Assembly: GCA_004794785.1 (NCBI GenBank) | Contig: SJOL01005677.1 | Coordinates: 79,117-143,116, forward strand | DNA: 64,000 bases | Origin: Opisthorchis felineus | Lineage: Eukaryota > Platyhelminthes > Trematoda > Opisthorchiida > Opisthorchiidae | Direction: 5' to 3' | Part shown: piece after piece, positions 22,583-32,545 of the stretch | How positions within the stretch are numbered: the stretch's first letter is position 1 | How the letters are laid out: every line of letters starts with the position of its first letter | Translations under genes and position numbers: made by a program | Notes under the pieces: generated by a model | Databases searched by the model: none | Told to the model about the DNA's origin: nothing | What the model saw: only the letters and a program-made list of their open reading frames with translations

Positions 22583-24235
22583 ATGATCAAGACATCAAGT
22601 TTCTAGAACGCTCGTTTCCTTGATCTCTGCCTAGATGAGTATTTTCAAAATTGGGGGGCCGGGGTCCCTGGATTACAAAGGGAGGAAAAGAGACGACTCC
22701 TGTAGTGAGTGTGTCCTCCGTTTCAATACACTTCTGAATAAAACGCCACTCTTTGCAGTCGTGTAAGCGGTTCCGGGATACGTTTACCCGGAGTTTTAGA
22801 ACGGCATGGAGTAACACCGTTCGTTTATTGCGGTCGGATGTTGCCAAAGGCTACTTTCTGACCATGAGGCATTAGAAAAGTTCTCATTATTTCCGTTTGT
22901 CTTGATATAACGATATCAGCATTGAGTCTGTTTTATTGCCTTACCGAGTCTGAGTTGCAGCATTCAAAGATTCTCTCAGTGAAGCATCCAACTTTGAACC
23001 TCGTGATTCTTCTGGCAAACAACGGATATATTCTTGTTGTCCAAAGCTGCATGTCGACGTTTTTACCACCACAGCAGTCGGTCAAAAACGAATCTGCGCT
23101 TAAGTTCATTTAGGTAGCCTTTGTTTATGTTTAGTTCCAATATCGCCACTGGAACTGTCAATTTTTTCTTTGAGCTACTCTGTACGGTTTCTTGAGCTCA
23201 TTCTTGGTCATCTTCCGTCCACACGACATTCGCCATCTGTGACTTCACCGAAGTAGAAGTCGCATAAATAAGCCGCCTCCGAACTGGAATATTGTGCTGG
23301 TGTCAGTCCGTCGAGCACTTTGTGGTGAGAGTGACCTGGCGGCTTAAATTACACTGGCGGGGTTTAACAAACTGAAGTCCAGCGCTGGTTGCTGTCCCGC
23401 GCCTGTTGTTTAAAGAGACATCTAACCCTTGAATGTTGGTACAGATAACGGTCAGGTCAAGTCCTCGGCTGCGTGACGGCAAATTAGGTCGTATTTGAGG
23501 ATGGCTGCGCTTCATCGGGGTTTATAAGGCTCAGGTTCATTTGGCTGTTGATAGGCCTAGGAAGCAGAGATTAGGGGGTGACATCGATAGCCGTGATCGC
23601 GATGAGTGACTGTTGTTTTATCTCACAGGGAGGACAAGCCTTTCATTGTGGCCAAGCTTATGATGAGAGAGATGTTCATACAACACCCGGGAAACAAGAT
23701 TTGTTCTCTGCCAGATTACTCCATACCGGAATATTTACACATGCATAGTGTCACCTTCTTCCTAAAAACAGCGCGACAAATGCCGCGGCACACCAGCTTC
23801 CTGCGCTGTGCGAAGAGCTCAGACATTCCTGGCATTCGCCTCTCAGCCTCCTTTGAACTTTTACAGAGTCAATTTTGCACCGTGATGGCCCGAGGAGCCC
23901 ATTAAGCATTACGATATTTGAACTCAGAATTGTTGGGTTCTTCAAGACCTTTTTGACTACGTCATCCATTTGAGGACCTCCACCTTCTAACTCTTTGTGG
24001 GATACACAAGTTTTCCCCACCAAAGTGGCATGCGTAGTCAGAAAGTCACCTGAGATTCTCAAAGATATAATGACGATGCACGGTGTTGGTGTTAGCAGCA
24101 CACGGGACACGCATTCGCAGGTGTTGTGTAACGAAGAAGGGAGATCGGATGGAGACAACAGCGTAAATGTACTCAACCAGAAACCCGGACACAAGTCAAG
24201 CATGGTAAAAAAATAGTACAGAGTCACCCAGAGGG
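22583..24235. other. Unassigned sequence
   Basis: No recognised gene. A 158-codon minus frame (23751-24227) and a 99-codon plus frame (23606-23905) overlap and neither shows a known motif. Confidence 0.3.
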
Positions 24236-24250
24236 ATGAAAAAGCTGGTT
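24236..24250. repeat. Target-site duplication of CR1-like insertion, left
   Basis: ATGAAAAAGCTGGTT, a perfect match to 24965-24979. Confidence 0.9.
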
Positions 24251-24964
24251 CACGGATTCACGGATTGATACACAGGATCGAGGCTTTTGCCCAAGTTTCC
24301 CGGGTCGGTTGTGTTCTTGTCATTCAGCGGTTGTCGTTCACCTGAAAGGCACAAGCGAAAAAAGGGTGTAGCACTGCTCTTTAAGTTCTCAGCGCAGAGC
24401 AGTAATTTTGCCAGCACGAGGACTCGCATAGAAAAGTGTCTAGTAGTGCTTTGAAATGGGTTCTAGAAGGAGCGTTGACAACTGTCGGAGGAAGGTTATT
24501 CCACGCAGCCACTACACGAAATGAGAAAAAATTTTGCCTAATAAAAGTGTGCGCTCTTAGCTTGAAAATCTTCTTACCATGTCCCCGCCGTGTGTTTGCT
24601 GGCTCAACGGTGAAAAACCTGTAGGCCAAGCCTTGTTCAAACAGGGCATAAGTAAGAATTAGGTCCCCTCGGAGGCGGCGATACTCGAGGGGAAAGAGGT
24701 CAAGCGCCGTGAGACGCGTTTCGTAGTCCACGGATTTAAGGCCCGCAACCATTTTCGTAGCAGCTCGCTGGACACGCTCAGTGAGGGTTACGTCCTTCGT
24801 GCGCCCTGAGTAGACAACTTGGTTGGCGTATTCAAGAAGCGGTCTGACGTAGGCCCCATAGAGTATTTGGAAGTCCATGCGAGTAATATGGGAGAAGGTG
24901 TGCCTAATTATTCGTAGAACGGCGAATGCCTTTTGGGCCGATTTTTCATGGTGCATTGGGAGGC
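24251..24964 (-). mobile_element. CR1-like LINE, 5'-truncated insertion with open RT C-terminus
   Basis: A single non-LTR insertion of about 714 bp between perfect 15-bp duplications. The minus strand carries an uninterrupted frame of about 191 codons (24956-24381), the C-terminal part of a CR1-type reverse transcriptase: [66 protein letters not shown] and [19 protein letters not shown]. The catalytic palm is absent because of 5' truncation, so it cannot act alone. The 3' terminus consists of two copies of the 8-mer AATCCGTG next to the duplication, echoing the short 8-bp terminal repeats known for CR1 elements. The absence of stops suggests a fairly recent insertion. Confidence 0.88.
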
Positions 24965-24979
24965 ATGAAAAAGCTGGTT
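24965..24979. repeat. Target-site duplication of CR1-like insertion, right
   Basis: ATGAAAAAGCTGGTT, identical to 24236-24250. Confidence 0.9.
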
Positions 24980-25660
24980 ACTGCCTACTGTTTGAGTGCC
25001 GCTGTAACTGGTAAGGGGCACCGATACTAGGGAGACAGATTGGGTTCTACGATAAGCAGGTGTTATCAAGTGCAGTTTCCCCTCACAGAATCAGCGCCTT
25101 GCAGTCCCGACCGGACTGCGAGTATTTCGAAAACCGTCCAGGATGGTATAAATGCAACGCAACTGGGAAATCATCAACCACAAGGCCGGCGCATATTATG
25201 CCGAAGCCAATTACATCCTGCTCTGAAATGCTCCCGGTTAAGCTTTTAATGCAGCTAACTATCTTGTAGGTTCACAGGACGTATCGTTGGACGAACGTAA
25301 TATAACAAGGCAGATGCTTGAGTACTTACTAGGTCGCGGGTGGCGTTCCTTCGTAAATTTGAGTCCAACCTGTTGAAATTCCAGCGGGAAACGTGCACAT
25401 GTTACGCCACCGGCACAGTTTATCGACGTAGACGTGTGAACAGTATTCCAGTAAAGTGCTTGAGCCATCTGTCTCTTGTAAGTTCATGATCTACAAATGC
25501 ATGTACGCCCGTATGATGATAATTATCTGCATAATCACCCAATACACCTTTGTTTGGGTATGCTGACTTCGACTACCGGCCTTTCCTACGTGTGGTTCAA
25601 AGGGACGGGCGCCCTGTAATAGTTGGTTTTACCGTGCGACATTTGCACTAACTGAAAGGG
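24980..25660. other. Unassigned sequence
   Basis: No recognised gene or repeat. It precedes the MULE-type transposase fragment and could be its 5' part, but I see no terminal inverted repeat. Confidence 0.3.
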
Positions 25661-25672
25661 TCCGATTGGCAA

Positions 25673-26275
25673 GTGCAGGCAAGCGACGGTCATTTAAATA
25701 AACAACAAAAACGGGTGGTTTTTGGTTTGCTGAGGTGTTTTAAATCGTCCATGGAAGTCCGTGACTATGTCCAAAAAAACTATGGAATTGACTTGACAGG
25801 TGACGATGTTCGGGTCCTGCGCAATAAGCTGCACTGCCTGAATAATCCTGCTTGTGGTCTACAGAGTATTCGGGAGTTCTTGCGCATATTTGGACCCATG
25901 GCTGTGTCTGTTTGTGATGACGGTCGTTTGAATCTTTGTTGTCCACTTCGGAGTGACTGCGTGGTTTGTTTGCTATGTACGGAGATTTTGTGCAGGCGGA
26001 CTCAACGTATCAGTGTAACAGAGAGGGTGACAATCTGTGGCATGTAATCACCGATTGTAGGGGTGTAAGCCGTGATGTGTTCCCGTCCTTTATCCGTAGT
26101 GAGTCACAAGATTGTTATGGTACGGCAGTAGAACAATTTGTGCGAGTGATGTTACTCGTGAATTTTGTCAGAATGATTGTGGTAGATAAAAGTAAGTCAC
26201 AGTTACGTAGCCTGAAGGCAGTGATGCCCAATACTACTGTCATTTTTTGTTCTTGTCACGTGTTATGATTACCTC
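25673..26275 (+). pseudogene. MULE-type transposase relic
   Basis: Fragment of a Mutator-like (MULE) transposase, a DDE enzyme also ancestral to host ZSWIM-type proteins. The first frame (25673 to about 25960) reads KRVVFGLLRCFKSSMEVRDY and DLTGDDVRVLRNKL, which fits the N-terminal helical region. After a frameshift near 25960, the next frame (25966-26268) reads QADSTYQCNREGDNLWHVI, FIRSESQDCYGTAVEQFVR, MIVVDKSKSQLRSLKAVMP and TTVIFCSCHVL. The first catalytic Asp is at 25999-26001 and the second at 26185-26187. The third acidic residue and the C-terminal SWIM zinc finger are missing. Frameshifted and truncated, it is a dead transposon piece unless splicing bridges the frames, for which I see no good sites. 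Confidence 0.7.
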
Positions 26276-26279
26276 ACAC

Positions 26280-26515
26280 CACAAAACTTTCAACATCGCG
26301 GGGCCGACACTGCGAACATCATATTCCGCTGTCGATTATCATCAACAATGAGCGATTTTCTTCAGAGCCGTGTGTTTGGAAGAAAACCCCTAGGGGCAAC
26401 TCCGTAACTGTATGCTCAAACCGACAAACTGAGAAATCTGCAACACTTTTGTTGGCAGTTATTCCAAACTGATCTTAGGCCAAGACATTTTAGTACTCGT
26501 TTCAATTATGGTATT
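26280..26515 (-). pseudogene. Possible CR1-like LINE 3' piece, left of the LTR element
   Basis: On the minus strand a run containing VWNNCQQKCC resembles the WNNLPPTVV block of the CR1-like copy at 24251-24964. Together with 31386-31745 on the far side of the LTR element it would form one older CR1 copy that the LTR element entered. The match is short, so this is tentative. Confidence 0.4.
26512..26515. repeat. 4-bp target duplication of LTR element, left
   Basis: TATT directly before the 5' LTR; the same TATT follows the 3' LTR at 31386-31389. Confidence 0.7.
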
Positions 26516-26914
26516 TGTAACGCAATTGAAACTCGACTGTATCTGCTTGCACGTGTATCACATGACCTTATGTGTGCCTCTCCCTCTCGCCCTATTACAG
26601 GTACCCCGAACGAGCCACCACGAGCCCCGGACAGGAAGGAGTAGCCCGCTTGTACACCTCCCTCTGAGTGACCTTGACCTATTTTTGTACCCTTCCTGAC
26701 TTGTGCCTCTGGTTTCGGTTTCAATACACGTGTGTGGTTGTCACGCTCCGGTCTTCTCTCCTGTGTCACCCAACCTGCGCGAATGTGTGCCTTGTGTGCC
26801 GTGTGGATTAAGTAATACCAATTTCCACATCTATATATTTCAGAACCGACGTGTGCCGTCACTACATCCTCGCGAGCGTCGAATACTACTGACTTCCTGA
26901 CATCCCACGCTACA
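26516..26914 (+). repeat. 5' LTR of gypsy element (CsRn1-like)
   Basis: 399 bp, starting TGTAACGC and ending GCTACA (TG...CA). It matches 30987-31385 at 393 of 399 positions by eye: three changes within four bases (CTTCC against CATAA), then A/G, T/G and C/T near the end. It should contain the promoter and poly(A) signals; no clear TATA box was identified. Confidence 0.93.
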
Positions 26915-26932
26915 TTGGTGACAATGGTGGGA
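26915..26932 (+). promoter_or_regulatory. Primer binding site (tRNA-Trp-like)
   Basis: Directly after the 5' LTR the sequence is TTGGTGACAATGGTGGG. TGGTGAC matches the complement of the CCA plus first bases of metazoan tRNA-Trp, the primer reported for CsRn1-clade elements. The match beyond seven bases is poor. Confidence 0.55.
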
Positions 26933-26942
26933 TTTTAAGAAA

Positions 26943-27698
26943 ATGGATCCAAAAGATGAATTCGAACCCTCCGTCGTATCCCATGCACAGAAATTGTCAA
27001 ATTCCCCGATGCTTCCCGACCGATCCGTCCCCGCCCTGCGTCAGCCCAATATTTTCTGTCCCGGTGATGATTTCACTCTCTGGTTGTTTCGAGCCCGTTC
27101 CTACCTCAAACAAGTACTCGCTGCCCAGTATGGACAGTACCTAGTCAATCTGCTTGACGGCTCCTCAGCATGACAGCTACCGTCGATGGGTACATCAATC
27201 GAGGCACCACCAGCCACCCTGTGGGCAATCCTAGACGATCTTTTCAACGTCAGATAACCAACTCTGCTCCAGCTAGAGAAGTTCAGGGGGCGGAAACAAC
27301 TACCTAGTGAATATGTAGATCAATTTGTGGGGAGTGTGATGAATCACGCAACGAAGATTTACGCGGCGGGGGACAGAACAAAGACTGAAGAAGAGTTACT
27401 CCAACAGTTCATTCTGGGAATATCCCATCCTGGTCTGAAAGCAGAACCTATCCGCCGTTCCCCGGACAACATACGCGAGGCGATTCAACCCGCCCGGAGC
27501 TACGAGGCGACGTCAGTGATAGAACCACAACTCCCTGCCTTAAAATTAACCGCAAATCCAGGTCCCTACCAGCCACCACTTCGTAGCTGGAATAATCAAC
27601 CGGCAAGTCGGATGAACTGCCCCTACTGCCGCCGGTTCAGGAGAAGAGCCCAGCGTTGTGGTCACAACCCCCATTCCTTTCTACCGGTGAGCCTCTAA
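26943..27698 (+). pseudogene. gag of the LTR element (interrupted)
   Basis: Begins with ATG at 26943, 28 bp after the LTR. The first 76 codons (FCPGDDFTLWLFRARSYL) match the capsid-type Gag of CsRn1-like gypsy elements. In-frame stops follow at 27171-27173 (TGA) and 27255-27257 (TAA); the same frame then continues open to 27696 (SEYVDQFVGSVM, ELLQQFILGI). Near the end CPYCRRFRRRAQRCGH sits where CsRn1-clade Gags carry an atypical C-x2-H-x9-C-x-C finger. Here the His is Cys and the last Cys appears lost, so the finger itself is damaged. Non-functional as written. Confidence 0.8.
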
Positions 27699-28126
27699 TC
27701 TTTTGTAATTCGGTACCTGTCATTTTCCATATTTCCAATTCTACGCCACCACTCACAATGTCAGGTTACTTAGACAATCGCCCAGTACGTTTCCTGGTCG
27801 ACACGGGCGCTTCGTGCTCTGTAGTTGGTGCACGAAAGTTTTGGCCACGTGGTCGTCAACCGGCAGCAGCACCAGACTAGTGACAGCGAACGGCACACCG
27901 CTCCAAACAGCGGGAACAGCATCATTTTCTGTCAGCATCGGGAAGTTGTGCACGCACCACCAGTTCTATTGTGCCCCGGTGACATGGGAAGCCATCATTG
28001 GGATGGACTTTTTAAAGAAATACAAGGCCTCTATCGAATTCATCAGTGGACAAATCACGTTTGACAACCCTTGCCAACCGAACCCTGGTTTTCTGTCGTC
28101 TGTACAACACAGCAATCATTGGGTAT
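27690..28126 (+). pseudogene. Protease region of the LTR element (frameshifted)
   Basis: An aspartic protease domain. Frame 2 (27656-27880) carries RFLVDTGASCSVVGA, with the DTGA active site near 27797-27808. The remainder, with TANGTPLQTAGTASF and EAIIGMDFLKKYKAS, is in frame 1 (27814-28128), so a frameshift lies near 27835. TAG at 28126-28128 separates it from RT in the same frame. The active-site residues are intact; only the reading frame is broken. Confidence 0.85.
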
Positions 28127-28128
28127 AG

Positions 28129-28970
28129 CCCTTAGTTGATTGTACTCCTACCCACCCAGATGCGAAGTACGGTTTAATGAAACTATTAAATGAATTTATC
28201 ACTTCGTTCGACACCCATGGGTCTAAAGTTGGCCGTACCCATGTCCTTCAACACACTATCGATACTGGACACCACCGCCCCATATATCAAACCCGTCCTA
28301 GAATCCCTGTCCAATACCGCGCAAAACTGGACGCCATGATTCAAGAGATGTTGGACGACGAACTTATTCGGCCGTCATCATCACCATGGGCTTCCCCCAT
28401 TGTCTTTGAAAAGAAAAAGGACGGAAACTTGTGCATGTGCGTTGACTATCGGAGGTTAAATGATGTCACTACGCGCGATTCTTTTCACCTACAATGAGTG
28501 GACGACACAAATGTTGCTGTGGCCGGGGGCAAGGTGGTTCTTAACACTAGACTTGGCTTCAGGTTACTAGCAGGTGGAAGTCGCACCCCAAGACTGACCG
28601 CAAACAGCCTTTACAATCCCGTCTGGACTTTAAGAGTTTGAAACAATGCCATTCAGAGTTGCTAACGCACCAGCAACATTTCAGTAGCTTATACAGACCG
28701 TACTGGCAGGGCTGGTCCCTAGATCTCGCCTGATCTACTTAGACGACATCATTGTTAATGGCCGGATGACGAATGAACACAACAGTCGGCTGCGAGAAAC
28801 CCTATGTCGCCGGAAGGAAGCTGGCCCAACCCTCCGCGCGGAGAAATGTAAGTTTCTACAACTTGGAGTATTGATTTTGAGGCATATTTTTTTCTTCCGA
28901 TGGGGTCCAAACGGACCCGGATAAGACCAAACACATTGCTGAGTGGCCGATACTGACGATTGTCCGTGGC
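28129..28970 (+). pseudogene. Reverse transcriptase region of the LTR element
   Basis: Gypsy RT. Open from 28177 with RAKLDAMIQEMLDDELIRP, SSSPWASPIVFEKKKDG and CVDYRRLNDVTTRD, ending at TGA 28496-28498. The palm continues in frame 2 (TLDLASGY, TMPFRVANAPATFQ) to the catalytic YLDD at 28736-28747, which is unmutated. The connection LRSFLGLASYCRRF starts at 28971 in frame 0, so another frameshift falls between about 28850 and 28970. Several stops lie between. The residues for catalysis persist although the open frame does not. Confidence 0.85.
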
Positions 28971-29555
28971 TTACGTAGTTTCCTCGGGCTGGCATCGTAT
29001 TGCCGGAGGTTCATCAAAAGATTTGCTGCCATCAGTGCACCACTCCACAGGCTTACCCAAAAGGATCGGAAATTTTCGTGGACTGTAGAATGTGATGAAG
29101 GTTTCAACCGCCTTAAACAAGCACTAACATCTCCACCTACTTTAGCATACCCGGATTTCTCACTTGGTGCAGGCGAGTTTGTGTTAGATACGGACGCTAG
29201 CGAAATGGCGACTGGTGCCGTACTGTCACAACGTGTTGGTGACCGAGAAGTCATCATTGCATATGATAGCCGCGTCCTAAATAAACGTGAACGTAACTAC
29301 TGTACCATCCAACACGAAATGCTTGCTTTGGTTTACTTTCTCCATCACTTCCGGCCCTGCCCGCTTGGCAGGCACCTCCTTGTTCGGACGGGCCATCACT
29401 CACTACAGTGGTTGCAGAGTTTCCGCGATCCCGATGGTCAGGTTGCGCGCTGGCAGGAGCGGATTCAGGAGTATAATTTCTCCTGCATCTATCGTCCGGG
29501 GGCTAGACACTCGAACGCCGACGCCTTATCTCGAAAACCAGCCCAGGAAATGTAG
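28971..29555 (+). pseudogene. Connection and RNase H region of the LTR element
   Basis: Frame 0 is open from 28971 to the TAG at 29553-29555. It starts with LRSFLGLASYCRRFIKRFA and APLHRLTQKDRKFSW, followed by the RNase H active-site run LDTDASEMATGAVLSQ (about 29187), EMLALVYFLHHFRP and the end motif HSNADALSRKP (29509-29541). At nearly 195 codons it is the longest undamaged stretch of pol. Confidence 0.9.
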
Positions 29556-30950
29556 TCCGTTAATGTATTGCTCGCGTCTACTGGAATGAAATGGGAAGAA
29601 GAACAATCCAGGGACGCGGATAATGGAAAGATTTACCCCCTTCAGCTACAAGGCAACCTCAAACCCTCTGGACGCCTGATGGCCTCCAGATTCCCGGCAG
29701 CAAGGAGTTTGTGGTCACGGTGGGGGCAACCACGAATTATATCTCGAGCACTTCACCTTGTGGATGGTCGGGATTCCCAGCCTTGTGTCGTCCTTCCACG
29801 TAGTTGCGTCCGGCAGAACATCACAGCTGTCCGCCGAGATTTGGGACATGCTGGGCAGAAGAAAGCGGAAGCGCACATTAGATGACACTACCGGTGGTTT
29901 CTGCCACACCAAGATGTCACGGATCTCTGCCGGCACTGTTCTGTGTGTGCGAAAACGAAGCCCCCCACTATAACACCCACAGCACCGCTACAACCTATCC
30001 CCGTGCAAGGACCAAACCATCGGGCGGGTATTGACTTCGTTGGAGCCCTACCGGAGACCAGAAATGGGAACCGTTTCATCGTCTTCATGGTTGACTACCT
30101 AACTAAATGGCGTGGAGCTGTGCCAGTAAAGCAGCAAGATGCCCGCACCATTGCGTCGGTGATAATCTCTGAATGAATATCGCGCTGCGAGGTAACAGCC
30201 ATTTTACACTCGGATGAAGGTCCAGCTTTTGAGAGCTACTAACTGCGGGAAACGTGTGCACTCCTGGAGATCCATAAAACAAGGAGAACACCGTACCATC
30301 GAGATGGAAACGGTCTGGTGGAACGCGCTAACAGGACCCTAAAGAAAATACTAACTACCCTCGTGGATAGCTATGAAGAAGAACGGTGGGATGAACACAT
30401 TCCACTGTGGATGCTGGCCTATCGAACAGCTGCACACGAGTCAACAGGGTATGCGCCGGCATTTCTGCAGCTCGGCCATGACCTTTGACTGCCTTCAGAC
30501 GCAGACACGCCTGTGACCCCTGCAGACCTCGTTGACACTAACGAGTACGTCCGATCGATCCGCCAACTTCTATTCGCTGCGCTGCAAATCGCTCGTGAAA
30601 ACATCGGACATGCTCAGCAACACCAGAAGACTCTCTGCGACTGCAGATCAAACGGACAAGCATATGTAGTAGGCCACTATGTGTTCTTACATCGCCCGAA
30701 AGCACCGCTGGTTACACCTGCAAAATTCCACCAGACGTGGCAAGGACCCTATGTTATTGTTACGAAGAGACCGAACAATACATATGTCATTCGTGACCCT
30801 TCTCAGCCACACACGGATGTACAATGCGTACATTACAACCAGTTAAAGCCCCATCCCCACCTCGTCCTGACGCCCAGCCGTCAACGTCCCACTACCTTCC
30901 ACCTGTCAGCCATATGGTTGAGATTAGTACCCCCGACAAACACTTTCTGA
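29556..30950 (+). pseudogene. Integrase region of the LTR element
   Basis: Mostly frame 0. The zinc-binding Cys pair is in CRHCSVCAKTK (about 29928-29954). The core has all three catalytic residues: Asp at 30033-30035 (GIDFVGALPE), Asp at 30213-30215 (LHSDEGPAF) and Glu at 30321-30323 (GLVERANRTL). The last two are separated by exactly 35 residues (DD35E). A C-terminal GPYVIVTKRPNNTYVIRDP run (30748-30804) is the GPY/F module. In-frame stops occur at 30174-30176, just after ESY near 30239, and after LGHDL at 30486-30488, and the frame slips near 29880. The protein cannot be made intact, but the active site is conserved. Confidence 0.88.
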
Positions 30951-30974
30951 GCACTGAGGACAGTGCTGATGCTC

Positions 30975-30983
30975 GGGAGGGGG
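30975..30983 (+). promoter_or_regulatory. Polypurine tract
   Basis: GGGAGGGGG three bases before the 3' LTR; the expected plus-strand primer for LTR retrotransposon replication. Confidence 0.8.
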
Positions 30984-30986
30984 CAC

Positions 30987-31385
30987 TGTAACGCAATTGA
31001 AACTCGACTGTATCTGCTTGCACGTGTATCACATGACCTTATGTGTGCCTCTCCCTCTCGCCCTATTACAGGTACCCCGAACGAGCCACCACGAGCCCCG
31101 GACAGGAAGGAGTAGCCCGCTTGTACACCTCCCTCTGAGTGACCTTGACCTATTTTTGTACCCATAATGACTTGTGCCTCTGGTTTCGGTTTCAATACAC
31201 GTGTGTGGTTGTCACGCTCCGGTCTTCTCTCCTGTGTCACCCAACCTGCGCGAATGTGTGCCTTGTGTGCCGTGTGGATTAAGTAATACCAATTTCCACA
31301 TCTGTATATTTCAGAACCGACGTGTGCCGTCACTACATCCTCGCGAGCGTCGAATACTACGGACTTCCTGACATCCCACGCTATA
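30987..31385 (+). repeat. 3' LTR of gypsy element
   Basis: 399 bp, TGTAACGC to GCTATA (final CA changed to TA). It has the same length as the 5' LTR and about 1.5% difference from it. Confidence 0.92.
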
Positions 31386-31389
31386 TATT
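31386..31389. repeat. 4-bp target duplication of LTR element, right
   Basis: TATT, matching 26512-26515. The length of four is typical for this clade, but a 4-mer match alone is weak. Confidence 0.65.
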
Positions 31390-31745
31390 TCTTGATTATT
31401 ATGAATGAATGAAATTAGCGCGAAATAACGTCACAATGGGTATAACTGGCTGTTCGCAACTGTGCAGGCACTGTCTATCACGAATGTTCTCACCCAGTAT
31501 GACTCCACAATATGAGCGGATTACGCAAAGGAAAATTAGTCTACTTCGTTGGAAACGCTCAATGCGGTTTATGCCCTTCGTGCATCTTTGGTAGACAGCT
31601 CGGTTGGCACATTCAGTAGTCTGTCTGATGTAGGCCCCATAGAGTATCCGGACGCCCAGGCTAGTAATACGAGGGAATGTGCGTCGAATCATCTTTAAAG
31701 CGACGAAAGATTAGACGGTTTTTCATAGTAAATTGAGGAGGAAAT
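31390..31745 (-). pseudogene. CR1-like LINE RT fragment, right of the LTR element
   Basis: The minus strand reads MIRRTFPRITSLGVRILYGAYIRQTTE and GINRIERFQR, clearly homologous to [27 protein letters not shown] and ERVQR in the copy at 24251-24964. Similarity weakens towards the LTR. With 26280-26515 it may be one LINE copy split by the LTR element. Confidence 0.75.
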
Positions 31746-31849
31746 ATTTGTTGACAGCCGCATACCTAAATCCTTTTGGAACCTATCTTTGCAATGTCTT
31801 CTTGTCCATTCTCTCTATGTATGACAGAGTTGTTCGCTTAGTCGCCTCC

Positions 31850-32545
31850 GATTACTCACTCAACAACCACCCACATTTGGCCCACTAATTTTAGAAACTT
31901 ACGCTAATGACCTAGAGATATGGTGCAACGATCCTCGCTCTTTACTGTAGGTCATCACATCTGCGCCTCCAGGACCAAAACCAACCTTTTTCGCAAGAAA
32001 ACCAGAAAACTATCCATATGTCTGTCTGATAAACACACATTTTCTTCTCCAGCTCGCGGAGTCTGACAACGTCCACATTCCCATTGTTACTCACCTTCGA
32101 TCTTTCCCATCCAAAATAATCCTCTATGTCTCCAAACGAGCTATCAGCCCCTTCCGTAGAACCTTTTCAAACCAAAAAGACTTCCACTTTACCATGCTAT
32201 ATTCCACTTATGTCCGACCACTGATAGAATAATGTGGAGTAAAATTGCATCCATGTGTGAAACGCAGCGTTAGCATGTTCAGAACCGTGGAGTGCGAAGC
32301 CAAAAAAACTTTCCTGTGCTACAGAAGTCCTGCTGCCCCGACCGACTGTTGCTTCGAGACCATGAACTCTGAAACATCAAAGGCTCTGAGGGCGTCCTAC
32401 AATCTCCTTCACTGTTTCACCCTTTACCACGACACCAGCCCCGAAGGTCACAGTCCTAAGTCCTTTCACAACATGTATGCTAGTAGAGCAGGAAAAAACG
32501 CTTTTCCTACATTGTTGTTTCGCACCGGGATAAACTCTTAGGAGA
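31850..32545 (+). pseudogene. LINE RT C-terminal relic (CR1/jockey-like)
   Basis: Plus-strand pieces: YANDLEIWCND (catalytic FADDL position, second residue pair changed to ND), FTMLYSTYVRPLIE (about 32193-32232), then HPCVKRSVSMFRTVECEA and LRASYNLLHCFTLYH, following the layout TYVRP...RVQRRATK...YRRLRGDL of CR1/jockey RT C-termini. It ends near 32545. Frameshifts and stops show that it is inactive. Its orientation is opposite to the CR1 fragment just upstream. Confidence 0.65.

Noticed and set aside
26506..26862. 118-codon minus-strand frame, repeated at 30881-31333
   Set aside because: It lies inside the LTRs and recurs only because the two LTRs are near-identical; no domain.
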